Source of the DNA: Stutzerimonas stutzeri
GTDB taxonomy: Bacteria; Pseudomonadota; Gammaproteobacteria; Pseudomonadales; Pseudomonadaceae
Assembly (NCBI RefSeq): GCF_038561965.1
Contig: NZ_CP139348.1
Span: forward strand, 620,001 to 684,000
Length of the DNA stretch: 64,000 nt
Direction: 5' to 3'
Of the stretch, positions 1 to 8,247 are shown piece after piece (position 1 is the stretch's first letter; each line of letters begins with the position of its first letter). The notes below the pieces were generated by a model. That model did no database searches. It saw nothing but the letters and a program-made list of their open reading frames with translations, and had not been told where the DNA came from. A program made the translations under genes and the position numbers.

Positions 1-1024
1 TGACCACGATGAACAGCGCGCCGAGGGCGAACAGCCAGTATTCGGGGAAGGCCACGGTGAACCAGCTCTTCATGCCGTTGACGATGCCGGCGCCGAGCAG
101 CGGGCCGATCAGCGTGCCGCGCCCACCGAGGGCGACCCAGACGGCCGCCTCGATGGATTGCGTCGGCGCCATTTCGCTGGGGTTGATGATGCCGACCTGC
201 GGCACATAGAGCGCCCCGGCCAAGCCGCAGAGCACAGCGGACAGGGTCCAGATGAACAGCTTGTAGCCGCGCGGATCGTAGCCGCAGAACATCAGCCGGT
301 TTTCCGCATCACGCAGCGCCGTCAGCACCCGGCCGAACTTGCTGCGCGCCAGGCGCCAGCCGAGATACAGGCTGCCGACAAGCAGGACCACTGTGGCGAA
401 AAACAGCGTGGCGCGGGTCGCCGGGGCCGAAATCGAAAAGCCGAGAATGGTCTTGAAGTCGGTGAAGCCGTTGTTGCCACCGAAACCGGTCTCGTTGCGG
501 AAGAACAACAGCATCCCGGCGAAGGTCAGCGCCTGGGTCATGATCGAGAAGTACACGCCCTTGATCCGCGAGCGAAAGGCGAAGAAACCGAACACGAAGG
601 CCAGTACGCCCGGAACCAGCACCACCAGGCACATCGCCCAGAGGAAACTCGAGGTGCCGTACCAGTACCAGGGCAGCTCGTTCCAGGCGAGAAAGCTCAT
701 GAACGCCGGCAGACCCTCGCCGGCGCTCTGGCGCATCAGGTACATGCCCATGGCGTAGCCGCCGAGAGCGAAGAACAGCCCGTGGCCGAGGGACAGCAGC
801 CCCGCGTAACCCCATACCAGATCCAGCGCCAAGGCGACGATGGCGTAGCAGAGAATCTTGCCGACCAATGTGAGCGTGTAGGCCGAGACGTGGAAGGCAT
901 TGTCCGCGGGCAGCAGGTGCAGCAGCGGCATGGCCAGCAGGACGACAAGTACGATGACGAGCGCGACGGCGGTGACTTTCGGACCGGCTTTCTGCGCGGC
1001 CGTGAGCGTGAGTGGCTGGTTCAT
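1..1024 (-). CDS. urtC: Urea ABC transporter permease UrtC (partial, C-terminus off the left edge)
   Basis: Inner-membrane permease of the UrtABCDE high-affinity urea importer (LivM-like). The reading frame is open from an ATG at 1022-1024 (MNQPLTLTAAQKAG) to base 1, giving 341 codons; the family is about 360 residues, so only the last few are missing. A first hydrophobic segment at residues 20-38 is followed by the typical LivM-family stretch LVWGYAGLLSLGHGLFFALG near residues 75-95. It lies 112 bases downstream of urtB on the same strand and would share its transcript. The ATPase genes urtD and urtE presumably follow beyond the edge, but that is inference. The product is clear from context and family motifs. 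Confidence 0.93.
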   Translation of the reverse strand, partial: MNQPLTLTAAQKAGPKVTAVALVIVLVVLLAMPLLHLLPADNAFHVSAYTLTLVGKILCYAIVALALDLVWGYAGLLSLGHGLFFALGGYAMGMYLMRQSAGEGLPAFMSFLAWNELPWYWYGTSSFLWAMCLVVLVPGVLAFVFGFFAFRSRIKGVYFSIMTQALTFAGMLLFFRNETGFGGNNGFTDFKTILGFSISAPATRATLFFATVVLLVGSLYLGWRLARSKFGRVLTALRDAENRLMFCGYDPRGYKLFIWTLSAVLCGLAGALYVPQVGIINPSEMAPTQSIEAAVWVALGGRGTLIGPLLGAGIVNGMKSWFTVAFPEYWLFALGALFIVV

Positions 1025-1136
1025 GGCCGAGCCTCATTGATCTGGAGCGAGCTTGCTCGCGAAAGGGGGCGTGACACTGCGGCGACATTTGTGGCCAGGG
1101 CCGCTCCCGCGGGAGCTGTAAGGACGAGGATGGCGT

Positions 1137-2708
1137 TCAATCGATCACCCTCCCTTTCAGCGCGAACAACCCTTGTGGCCGCTTCTGGATGAACAGAATG
1201 ATCAGCGCGAGGATGAGGATCTTGCCCAGTACTGCACCGATCTGCGGTTCGAGAATCTTGTTGGCGATGCCGAGGCCGAAGGCGGCGAAGATACTACCGG
1301 CCAGCTGACCGACGCCGCCGAGCACGACCACCAGAAAGGAGTCGATGATGTAGCTCTGGCCGAGGTCCGGGCCGACGTTGCCGATCTGGCTCAGCGCCAC
1401 ACCGCCAAGCCCGGCGATGCCTGAGCCGAGGCCGAACGCCATCATGTCGATGCGCCCGGTCGGCACGCCGCAGCAGGCAGCCATGTTGCGGTTCTGCGTC
1501 ACGGCGCGCACGTTGAGCCCCAGGCGGGTCTTGTTCAGCAGCAGCCAGGTCAAGAGCACCACGAACAGTGCGAAGCCGATGATCACCATGCGGTTGTAGG
1601 GCAGCACCAGGTTCGGCAACACCTGCAACCCACCAGACAGCCAGGCCGGGTTGGCGACCTCGACGTTCTGCGCACCGAACAGCACACGCACCAGTTGGAT
1701 CAGGATCAGGCTGATACCCCAGGTTGCCAGCAGGGTTTCCAGCGGGCGGCCGTAGAGGTGGCGAATCACGGTGCGTTCCAGTGCCATGCCGATCACAGCG
1801 GTGACGAAGAACGACACCGGCAGCGCCACCAATGGATAGAACGCCAGGGCCTCGGGCGCGAGACGCGCCATCAGCACCTGCACCATGTAGGTCGAATAGG
1901 CGCCGAGCATCAGCATTTCGCCGTGGGCCATGTTGATTACGCCGAGCAGGCCGAAGGTGATAGCCAGTCCCAGCGCGGCGAGCAGCAGGATCGAACCCAG
2001 CGACAGGCCGCTGAAGGCCTGACCGAGCAGTTCGCCGATCAGCAGCTTGCGTTTGACCTGGACCAGGCTGGTCTCCGCCGCCTTGCGCACGGCGCCATCA
2101 GTCTCGGCTTCATCGGTCAGCAGGTTTTCCAGCCGGACGCGCGCCAGTGGCGCGCCGGTTTCGCCAAGCAGGCGCACCGCGGCCAGACGCACGGCCGGGT
2201 CTTCGGCGCTCAGTTGCAGGTTCGCCAGGGTGAGTGTCAGGGCTTCGCGTACAGCCGGATCTTCCTCGGCTTCCAGCCGCTGTTCGAGCAGGGGCAGCTG
2301 TTCCGGCTTCCCGCTTCGCTGCAGTCGCTTGGCGGCGCTCAGGCGCTGGGAAGGGTCTTCGGCAAACAACTGGTGGGTGGCCAGCGCTGTGTTGAGCAGG
2401 CCGCGCAGGCGGTTGTTCAACCGTAATTTCTTCGGCGTGCCGACGGGCTCGGCGTCGCCTTCGAGGGCACGGTAGGCGCCGCTTTCTTCGATAAAGGGCG
2501 TCTTTTTATCGTCGATCGCGATGCGGTTGGCGCGTAGGGCTTCGATCAGTTCAAGCCGCTCAGGGGCTGGCGCGTTGGCCCAGTCTTCCAGCAGCTTGGC
2601 CTGTTTGGCCGGGCTCGCCTTGGCGTAGTCGGCCGCGTCTCCGGCGTGGGCTGCGCAGGGCAGGGCTAGCAGGAGCAGCAGGAAAATGCGGTACAGGGCA
2701 GTGTTCAT
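1137..2708 (-). CDS. urtB: Urea ABC transporter permease UrtB
   Basis: LivH-like permease subunit of the urea importer. I chose the ATG at 2706-2708 (MNTALYRIFLLLLLALPCAAHAG) because it starts a signal peptide and sits behind AGGGAAC; a longer frame reaches 2762 but lacks this support. The 523-residue protein has a secreted N-terminal part of about 200 residues with HEAT-like helical repeats (several LxxAxxRLL units), then a LivH-type membrane domain from about residue 225 (LGSILLLAALGLAITFGLLG, AHGEMLMLGAY). This two-part build is normal for UrtB in proteobacteria. It lies between urtA and urtC; a 239-base gap with palindromes separates it from urtA. Confidence 0.95.
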   Translation of the reverse strand: MNTALYRIFLLLLLALPCAAHAGDAADYAKASPAKQAKLLEDWANAPAPERLELIEALRANRIAIDDKKTPFIEESGAYRALEGDAEPVGTPKKLRLNNRLRGLLNTALATHQLFAEDPSQRLSAAKRLQRSGKPEQLPLLEQRLEAEEDPAVREALTLTLANLQLSAEDPAVRLAAVRLLGETGAPLARVRLENLLTDEAETDGAVRKAAETSLVQVKRKLLIGELLGQAFSGLSLGSILLLAALGLAITFGLLGVINMAHGEMLMLGAYSTYMVQVLMARLAPEALAFYPLVALPVSFFVTAVIGMALERTVIRHLYGRPLETLLATWGISLILIQLVRVLFGAQNVEVANPAWLSGGLQVLPNLVLPYNRMVIIGFALFVVLLTWLLLNKTRLGLNVRAVTQNRNMAACCGVPTGRIDMMAFGLGSGIAGLGGVALSQIGNVGPDLGQSYIIDSFLVVVLGGVGQLAGSIFAAFGLGIANKILEPQIGAVLGKILILALIILFIQKRPQGLFALKGRVID

Positions 2709-2947
2709 ATTTACGTTCCCTAGGGACCCGCCTGCTCTCTTGGTGGAGCTTGCGATGGTCAACGGACAGATGAAACGGCGTCATCCATCCGTCGTTACAG
2801 CGCCGAAAGGTGAGCCGGGCGTAGGGTGGGCTTCAGCCCACCGAGGGAAGATGGTGGGCTGAAGCGGAACCACCCTACGGATCCAGGGCCATACGGCGGT
2901 GCTCGGCAGGTGGATGACGCTTCATTCATCCACCACAACGGCGGTGG
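2709..2947. repeat. urtA-urtB intergenic palindromes
   Basis: This 239-base gap holds two palindromes. The first, at 2821-2878, has outer arms gtagggtgg / ccaccctac and internal gtgggct-tcagcccac units. The second, at 2909-2934, is ggtggatga...tcatccacc. Both belong to the palindrome family also seen at 14898-15010, 36199-36224 and 43681-43776. They could limit or stabilise the mRNA between urtA and urtB, giving more binding protein than permease; that effect is inferred from behaviour of such elements elsewhere. Confidence 0.75.
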
Positions 2948-4216
2948 TCAGTTCGACTTCACCGCGTAATCCGGCTTCTTGTCGTTGCCTGGGATGTACG
3001 GGCTCCACGGCTGGGCGCGGACCGGGCTTTCGGTTTCCCAGACCACGGAGAACTGACCGTCGTCCTGGACTTCGCCGATCATCACCGGCTTGTGCAGGTG
3101 GTGGTTCTTCTCGTCCATGGTCAGGGTGTAGCCGCTTGGGGCCTTGAAGGTCTGGCCTGCCAGCGCATCGCGGACTTTGCCGACATCGGTGGTGCCGGCT
3201 TTCTCGACCGCCTGCGCCCACATGTGGATGCCGACGTAGGTGGCTTCCATCGGGTCGTTGGTTACCGCCTTGTCGGCGCCCGGCAGGTTCTTGGTCTTGG
3301 CATAGGCTTTCCACTTGCTGACGAACGCTTCGTTGACCGGGTTTTCCACGGACTGGAAGTAGTTCCAGGCGGCCAGGTGACCGACCAGCGGCTTGGTGTC
3401 GATGCCGCGCAGTTCTTCCTCGCCGACCGAGAAGGCCACGACCGGTACGTCGGTGGCTTCCAGGCCCTGGTTGGCCAGTTCCTTGTAGAACGGCACGTTG
3501 GAGTCGCCGTTGATGGTCGACACAACGGCTGTCTTGCCGCCAGCGGAGAATTTCTTGATGTTGGCGACGATGGTCTGGTAATCGCTGTGACCGAAGGGGG
3601 TGTAGACCTCTTCGATGCTCGATTCCGGCACGCCCTTGCTGATCAGGAAGGCGCGCAGGATCTTGTTGGTGGTGCGCGGGTAGACGTAGTCGGTGCCCAG
3701 CAGGAAGAAGCGTTCGGCGCTGCCGCCGTCTTCGCTCATCAGGTACTCGACAGCCGGGATGGCCTGCTGGTTTGGCGCGGCGCCGGTGTAGAAGACGTTG
3801 GGCGACAGTTCTTCGCCTTCGTACTGCACGGGGTAGAACAATAGGCCGTCGAGTTCTTCATAGACCGGCAGTACGGATTTGCGCGAAACGGATGTCCAGC
3901 AGCCGAAGGTCACGGCGACCTTATCCTGGGTCAGCAGCTGACGGCCCTTTTCCGCGAACAGTGGCCAATTGGACGCAGGGTCGACCACCACCGGCTCGAG
4001 CTGCTTGCCGAGCACGCCGCCCTTTGCGTTGATCTCGTCGATGGTCATCAGCGCCATGTCTTTCAGCGATGTTTCCGAAATGGCCATGGTGCCGGACAGC
4101 GAATGCAGGATGCCGACCTTGATGGTCTCGGCAGCCTGCAGGGTGAACGGGAACAGACCGCTGAGCATCAGGGCACTGGCGGCGAGGGTGGACTTCAGTA
4201 GGGGACGGCGTTTCAT
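2948..4216 (-). CDS. urtA: Urea ABC transporter substrate-binding protein UrtA
   Basis: Periplasmic urea-binding protein, first gene of the urt operon. The start is the ATG at 4214-4216, behind AGGAGCC; the frame is open much further upstream, but that part has no coding character. The 422-residue product begins with a signal peptide (MKRRPLLKSTLAASALMLSG, cleavage probably after LQA near residue 27), followed by a type I periplasmic-binding fold of the LivJ class (VGILHSLSGTMA, GCWTSVSRKSVLPVYE). The GCWTS and LLFYPVQYEG motifs are typical of urea/short-amide binders (UrtA/AmiC). A sigma-54 promoter and NtrC-like sites upstream indicate expression under nitrogen limitation. Confidence 0.96.
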   Translation of the reverse strand: MKRRPLLKSTLAASALMLSGLFPFTLQAAETIKVGILHSLSGTMAISETSLKDMALMTIDEINAKGGVLGKQLEPVVVDPASNWPLFAEKGRQLLTQDKVAVTFGCWTSVSRKSVLPVYEELDGLLFYPVQYEGEELSPNVFYTGAAPNQQAIPAVEYLMSEDGGSAERFFLLGTDYVYPRTTNKILRAFLISKGVPESSIEEVYTPFGHSDYQTIVANIKKFSAGGKTAVVSTINGDSNVPFYKELANQGLEATDVPVVAFSVGEEELRGIDTKPLVGHLAAWNYFQSVENPVNEAFVSKWKAYAKTKNLPGADKAVTNDPMEATYVGIHMWAQAVEKAGTTDVGKVRDALAGQTFKAPSGYTLTMDEKNHHLHKPVMIGEVQDDGQFSVVWETESPVRAQPWSPYIPGNDKKPDYAVKSN

Positions 4217-4282
4217 TGTGGGCGGCTCCTTGGCTGTCCATGCGCAACTGTGGGGTTGGTCCATCGGGACTGGGAGTGCTAT

Positions 4283-4298
4283 CGCAGCATCCGTGCCA
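4283..4298 (-). promoter_or_regulatory. Sigma-54 promoter of the urt operon (candidate)
   Basis: On the minus strand the sequence TGGCACG-GATG-CTGCG matches the sigma-54 consensus TGGCACG-N4-TTGCW at the -24 element exactly and at the -12 element with one change. Predicted transcription start is near 4272, about 55 bases before the urtA ATG. Nitrogen-regulated urea transport under sigma-54 fits known biology. Confidence 0.8.
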
Positions 4299-4364
4299 GT
4301 TTCGTTGGAGCCCTCTGCCTTCGGGGTTTGCTGGCATTGCGCCCTGTGCGCTTTAACGGGGCGC

Positions 4365-4434
4365 TGCGTTGACGTGGTGCGAAAACGGGGCGGCCAAAAC
4401 ACCATGGGGCAGCGCAATGCACGTTTGTGGTGCG
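4365..4434. promoter_or_regulatory. Two NtrC-like activator sites upstream of urtA
   Basis: Two dyads resemble the NtrC consensus TGCACC-N5-GGTGCA: TGCGTT-GACGT-GGTGCG at 4365-4381 and TGCACG-TTTGT-GGTGCG at 4418-4434. Their centres lie about 100 and 154 bases upstream of the predicted urtA start and 53 bases apart, which is five helical turns. This is the spacing of a typical enhancer for a sigma-54 promoter. The rest of 4217-4540 shows no gene. Confidence 0.7.
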
Positions 4435-4540
4435 AAACGCGCGCTGGGGATTGGCTGTGGCTGAGTGATGTGCCAAGGCGGGCGCGCTTGCGAGCATCAC
4501 CGCCTCGCCCTAGCATGGCCGGCCTGTTCTGGGAGCCTTC

Positions 4541-5170
4541 ATGCCGCGCACTTCTCGTCCCCGCCCACCGCGCGCCGTCGCGGGGCGCACACCACCCCGC
4601 CGAGTCGCCAAAGCGCCGCCGGCCGAGCCGCGCTTACTGGTGCTGAACAAGCCGTTCGACGTGCTCACGCAATTCAACGATGCCGATGGCCGCGCCACGC
4701 TGAAGGACTTCGTCCAGGTGCCGGGCGTCTACCCGGCGGGGCGACTCGATCGTGACAGCGAGGGCTTGTTGCTCTTGACCAACGACGGCCAGCTGCAGGC
4801 GCGCATCGCCGATCCGAAGCACAAGCTGCCTAAGACGTATTGGGTGCAGGTGGAAGGGGAGGTGACTGCCGAGCAGCTGCAGCGGTTGCGTGCAGGCGTT
4901 GAACTCAACGATGGCATGACCCTGCCTGCCGAAGCCCGGCAGCTCGACGAGCCTGAGTTGTGGCCGCGCACCCCGCCTGTGCGCTTTCGCAAAAGCGTGC
5001 CGACCAGTTGGCTGGAGCTGGTGATTCGCGAAGGGCGCAACCGCCAGGTGCGGCGCATGACCGCGGCGGTCGGGTTGCCGACGCTGCGGCTGGTGCGCGT
5101 GCGGATCGGGCCGTGGACACTGGACGGTCTGCAGCCCGGGGAATGGCGGGAAGTGCCGGCGCAAATGTGA
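4541..5170 (+). CDS. rluE: 23S rRNA pseudouridine synthase, RluE type
   Basis: Converts a uridine of 23S rRNA (U2457 in E. coli numbering) to pseudouridine. The 209-residue protein has a basic, proline-rich N-terminal tail of about 28 residues and then the RsuA/RluB/E/F catalytic domain, with no S4 domain, as expected for RluE. The catalytic aspartate is D70 in GRLDRDSEGLLLL; NKPFDVLTQFND and EGRNRQVRRMTAAVG are further family motifs. It is transcribed alone, away from urtA and toward the DUF2788 gene 19 bases downstream. RluE is favoured over RluB or RluF because of length and the missing S4 domain. Confidence 0.92.
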   Translation: MPRTSRPRPPRAVAGRTPPRRVAKAPPAEPRLLVLNKPFDVLTQFNDADGRATLKDFVQVPGVYPAGRLDRDSEGLLLLTNDGQLQARIADPKHKLPKTYWVQVEGEVTAEQLQRLRAGVELNDGMTLPAEARQLDEPELWPRTPPVRFRKSVPTSWLELVIREGRNRQVRRMTAAVGLPTLRLVRVRIGPWTLDGLQPGEWREVPAQM

Positions 5171-5189
5171 TGCCGGCCGTGGTATCGGC

Positions 5190-5408
5190 TTAGTGCGGGA
5201 TGCCCTGGGTCACTTCGATGACGTAGCCGATGATCGGCTTGGCGAGGAAGGCGAACAGGCATAGGCCAAGGCCGAGAAAAAGAATAGCGGTACCGAGACG
5301 TCCGGCTTTCGACTTCTTGGCCAGGTCCCAGATGATGAACGCCATGAAGGCCATCAGCCCGCCGACCAGGATGATCATCATCCACTTTTCGAAAACTTCT
5401 GGATCCAC
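5190..5408 (-). CDS. Small membrane protein of the DUF2788 family
   Basis: A 72-residue protein with two predicted membrane helices (about residues 9-27 MMIILVGGLMAFMAFIIW and 41-62 AILFLGLGLCLFAFLAKPII) joined by a basic loop DLAKKSKAGRLG. This matches the DUF2788 family common in pseudomonads; its function is unknown. ATG at 5406-5408 follows GGAGAGCC. It converges on rluE with a 19-base gap, and no other gene shares the strand closely, so it is probably monocistronic. Confidence 0.8.
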   Translation of the reverse strand: MDPEVFEKWMMIILVGGLMAFMAFIIWDLAKKSKAGRLGTAILFLGLGLCLFAFLAKPIIGYVIEVTQGIPH

Positions 5409-5583
5409 AGGGCTCTCCTGACTGACATCTACGAAGGCGCCCGTGGCAGGCCGGGCGCGAAAGCGGCGCAGTATACGCCGCCAATAAACGGCGCGTGTGC
5501 CACGGCTGGTTGGACGGCAGTGCTCAGAAAGCGTTCGGATCGACCAGGCCGGGCAATGCTGCGGCGAAATGTCACGCCTGTGC

Positions 5584-5976
5584 TCAGTAGCCCGCCTTGA
5601 TTACGTCGATGCCCTTGTTCAGTACGGCGCGCCACGCCTGCAGGTCCTGCTGTTGCAGTTCCCCGTCATGCTGGCTGATGGTTTTCAGCAGCGCCGCGAT
5701 CCACAGGTCATAGAGTTCCGGACGGATGTCCAGATGCTCGCGTGAATGGCTCTTGCCCAACGCGCGGAGTTTGGTATCCGGCATGCCCCGAGCGAACAGC
5801 ACCAGATTGAGGATCCCGGCGCGCAGCAGCTGCTTCTGTGCCGTCATGTCGGTGCGCACGAATTTTTCCTTTATCACCGGTGAGCTGGCGAGGAAGGAGG
5901 CGTAGAAGTCATCGAAGAATTCGGGGCTTGCGCAGCAGCGACCGTAGCTCTGCATGACGCGGTTGGTGTCTTTCAT
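5584..5976 (-). CDS. Single-domain globin-like protein
   Basis: I start this at the ATG at 5974-5976 (MKDTNRVMQSYGRCCASPEF), preceded by AGGGAAC; a frame extension upstream is unlikely to be translated. The 130-residue product has a globin-like helical pattern (FFDDFYASFLASSPVIKEKF, LLRAGILNLVLFARG) with a likely haem-ligand region around H84-H88 (KSHSREHLDIRPELYDLW). Such proteins are annotated as globins in many pseudomonads and are thought to sense or bind O2 or NO; the role here is not shown. The gene stands alone between the DUF2788 gene and an Lrp-type regulator. Confidence 0.8.
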   Translation of the reverse strand: MKDTNRVMQSYGRCCASPEFFDDFYASFLASSPVIKEKFVRTDMTAQKQLLRAGILNLVLFARGMPDTKLRALGKSHSREHLDIRPELYDLWIAALLKTISQHDGELQQQDLQAWRAVLNKGIDVIKAGY

Positions 5977-6139
5977 GGGTGTTCCCTTGCACGAGGGCAT
6001 TTACAGCGAAGCCCGCGGGTAGCAGGCGGTTAGGCTGTCCGCCCTGGCCGGGATCGTCCGTGTGCAGGGCGGTGCAGAAGGGGGCGGATTATAAGCAGTA
6101 ACCCTGCTAACTGTGCGGGTGAAAGCTGTGAGCGGTGTC

Positions 6140-6619
6140 TCAGCTGCGCAAATGCTCCAACGGCAGCTCAGTGCTCGACGACACCTGGCGCAACACGAAG
6201 CTGGAACGCACGCTGGAGACGCCTTCGATACGGGTCAGGGTGCCGAGTAGGAACTGCTGGTAATGCTCCATGTCGGGCACCACCACCTTCAGTTGATAGT
6301 CGGCATCCATGCCGGTGACCAGGCTGCATTCGAGCACTTCCGGGCATTTTCCGATCACCCCCTCGAAGTGCTCGAAACGCTCTGGTGTATGGCGATCCAT
6401 GCCGATCAGCACGTAGGCGGTGAGGGTCAGGCCGAGCTTCTTGCGGTCGAGCAGGGCGACCTGGCGGGCAATGTAGCCATCGTCCTCGAGCTGTTTGACC
6501 CGTCGCGAACAGGGCGAGGGCGACAGGCCGATGCGCTCGGCCAGGTCCTGGTTGGAGATGCGGGCATCGTGCTGCAATTCGGCAAGGATTCGCAGGTCGT
6601 AGCGGTCGAGTTTGCTCAT
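6140..6619 (-). CDS. Lrp/AsnC-family transcriptional regulator
   Basis: A 159-residue feast/famine regulator. An N-terminal winged helix-turn-helix spans about residues 3-62 (LDRYDLRILAELQHDARISN, LAERIGLSPSPCSRRVKQLE), and a C-terminal RAM ligand-binding domain spans about 67-150 (GKCPEVLECSLVTGMDADYQ). Members bind amino acids and often control a divergent gene. Here the divergent side (6620-7331) holds only a short open frame ending before a terminator, so the usual target appears missing or reduced. The specific ligand cannot be told from sequence. Confidence 0.92.
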   Translation of the reverse strand: MSKLDRYDLRILAELQHDARISNQDLAERIGLSPSPCSRRVKQLEDDGYIARQVALLDRKKLGLTLTAYVLIGMDRHTPERFEHFEGVIGKCPEVLECSLVTGMDADYQLKVVVPDMEHYQQFLLGTLTRIEGVSSVRSSFVLRQVSSSTELPLEHLRS

Positions 6620-6889
6620 CTTGCGACTCTTAAGGGTAATGATTGCGCTTGATGATGGATTAATGGCTTGCTGTTGCGCAAGTGATGGTCATTTAAGCAA
6701 TCTTCGCAATCCCCTGTCGGACGCGGCGGCGTAAGCTTTATCTCAACTTCAGCCCCCGGCAGAAACGGACACGGCACATGATCCCCGCCGTGACCACCGA
6801 AGACCTTACCAAGGTCGACGGTCCGGGCCTCCGGCGCTCACGAGGCGCCGCGCGAAGAAGCCGTTACCATCGGCCCGACGAATCGAAGA
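6620..6889. other. Divergent region with a possible gene remnant
   Basis: The stretch between the Lrp-type gene and the terminator at 6890 contains an ATG at 6778 (MIPAVTTEDLTKVDGPG) followed by about 110 bases that may be a leftover of a longer gene. Another frame of the same stretch reads APREEAVTIGPTN. Neither matches a family I recognise. The layout (regulator, divergent short frame, strong terminator) suggests an internal deletion or an untranslated small RNA. No function is assigned. Confidence 0.35.
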
Positions 6890-6914
6890 GACCACGCCCA
6901 GGCGTGGTCTTTTT
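6890..6914 (+). terminator. Rho-independent terminator
   Basis: Perfect nine-pair stem GACCACGCC / GGCGTGGTC with loop CA, followed by TTTTT. It ends whatever is transcribed rightward from about 6700-6780. Confidence 0.85.
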
Positions 6915-6979
6915 CGTTTTGGGTGTCGTGGTGGTTTGGGTGTCGAGCCAAAGCCGGTTGTCGAGTTGGCTGATGGCTT

Positions 6980-7175
6980 GGTTTCGCCCTGCTGGGCGAG
7001 TCACTTTTTCCAGGCGCCCGGATGGCCGGCCCCTCAAAAGTAACCAAAAACGCTTTGCTCCTGCATCCGGCCCTGCGCTTCGCTCCGGGTTCGTTACTCG
7101 CTTCGCTCGCCCTTCGGGCCAGCCTGCGGCTGTTACTCCGCGACGGCTCCGTTCACCCTCCTGAAGGGGCGTTGG
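6980..7175. repeat. Degenerate intergenic repeat (gtcactttt...aaaagtaacc type)
   Basis: Arms agtcacttttt (about 7000) and aaaagtaacc (7036-7045) flank a short palindromic core, followed by a tract with many cttcgct/ttcgggcc units. Stretches of this kind recur between genes in Pseudomonas and related genomes and do not encode protein; open frames crossing it are artefacts. The rest of the gap to 7331 shows nothing I can name. Confidence 0.55.
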
Positions 7176-7331
7176 GTGTCGCCTGATAGGACGAAGAACC
7201 TAAGCAGACTTACAGGGCGGCAATCCGTGCTGGAAAACCAACTTTGGCGAGGCCGGACCTACTAAACCCTACAAGCGATACAGGTAGGGCTCTATCGCCC
7301 TGACGCTGACGCCAAACACCAGTCGAAGTGC

Positions 7332-8222
7332 TCACCGCTTCGGCGGCGCCACCTCCAACGGATCGGCATGCACCAGCACCTCTGCATTCGGATAGCGGTC
7401 ATGAATCGCGTTCTCTACCGCCACGCACAGATCATGCGCCTGGGAGAGCGGCAACTCACCTGGCAGCTCCAGATGCATCTGGACGAACCAGCGGGTGCCG
7501 GAAATGCGCGTGCGGAAGTCATGACAACCGTGCACACCGGGCACCTCGCAGACCAGTTGCTGCATCTGCTCGCTGATTTCCGGCGACAGCTCGGTATCCA
7601 TCAGCACCGCACCGGCCTCGCGGACGATGGTGATGGCGCTCCAGAAGATATAGAAGGCGATGCCGATACCGAACAGCGCATCGGTGCGCTCCCAGCCAAA
7701 CCCGGCAAGTATCAGCGCGACGAGAATGCTGCTGTTGAGCAGCAGGTCGGAACGGTAGTGCAGCGAGTCGGCACGGATGGCCGTGGAGCCGGTGAGCTTG
7801 ACCACATGGTGCTGGTAACTCAGCAGGATGGCGGTCATCAGAAGTGAAAAGATCATCACCACGATGCCCACGTCCTGCGCACCCAGCGGTTGCGGATGCA
7901 GCAGGCGGTCGACGCCTTGCACACCGACCAGAATCGCACTGACGCAGATGAATGCGGCCTGGCCGAGTCCGGCCAGCGCTTCGGCCTTGCCGTGGCCATA
8001 GCGATGGTCGTCGTCGGCCGGGCGCAATGAGTAGTGCACCGCCAGCAGGTTGAGCAGCGAGGCAGCGCCGTCCAGTAGCGAGTCGGTGAGGCCGGCGAGC
8101 AGACTCACCGAACCGCTCAGCCACCACGCCACCGCCTTGCTCAGCGCCAGCACGATGGCCGTCGCCAACGCTGCGGCAGTGGCCCGGCGCATGAGCCGGG
8201 CGTGGTCGCGGTTGATGCTCAT
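7332..8222 (-). CDS. fieF: Cation diffusion facilitator (FieF/YiiP-like Zn2+/Fe2+ exporter)
   Basis: A 296-residue proton-coupled divalent metal exporter of the inner membrane. Six hydrophobic segments fill residues 12-205. The metal site formed by DxxxD in helix 2 (D47 and D51 in LTDSLLDGAAS) and HxxxD in helix 5 (H155 and D159 in ADSLHYRSD) matches the E. coli YiiP site. The loop YGHGKAEALAGLGQ is also family-typical. The cytoplasmic C-terminal domain (about 210-290) has the ferredoxin-like fold of the family. Zn2+ is the usual substrate of YiiP; actual specificity here is not known. It lies 25 bases downstream of the lipoprotein gene on the same strand. Confidence 0.9.
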   Translation of the reverse strand: MSINRDHARLMRRATAAALATAIVLALSKAVAWWLSGSVSLLAGLTDSLLDGAASLLNLLAVHYSLRPADDDHRYGHGKAEALAGLGQAAFICVSAILVGVQGVDRLLHPQPLGAQDVGIVVMIFSLLMTAILLSYQHHVVKLTGSTAIRADSLHYRSDLLLNSSILVALILAGFGWERTDALFGIGIAFYIFWSAITIVREAGAVLMDTELSPEISEQMQQLVCEVPGVHGCHDFRTRISGTRWFVQMHLELPGELPLSQAHDLCVAVENAIHDRYPNAEVLVHADPLEVAPPKR

Positions 8223-8247
8223 CGTTGACCGCTATCCTCGCGAGTCA

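Noticed and set aside
158..1192. Long plus-strand open frame opposite urtC
   Set aside because: GC-rich antisense frame with biased composition; the minus-strand frame has clear UrtC motifs.
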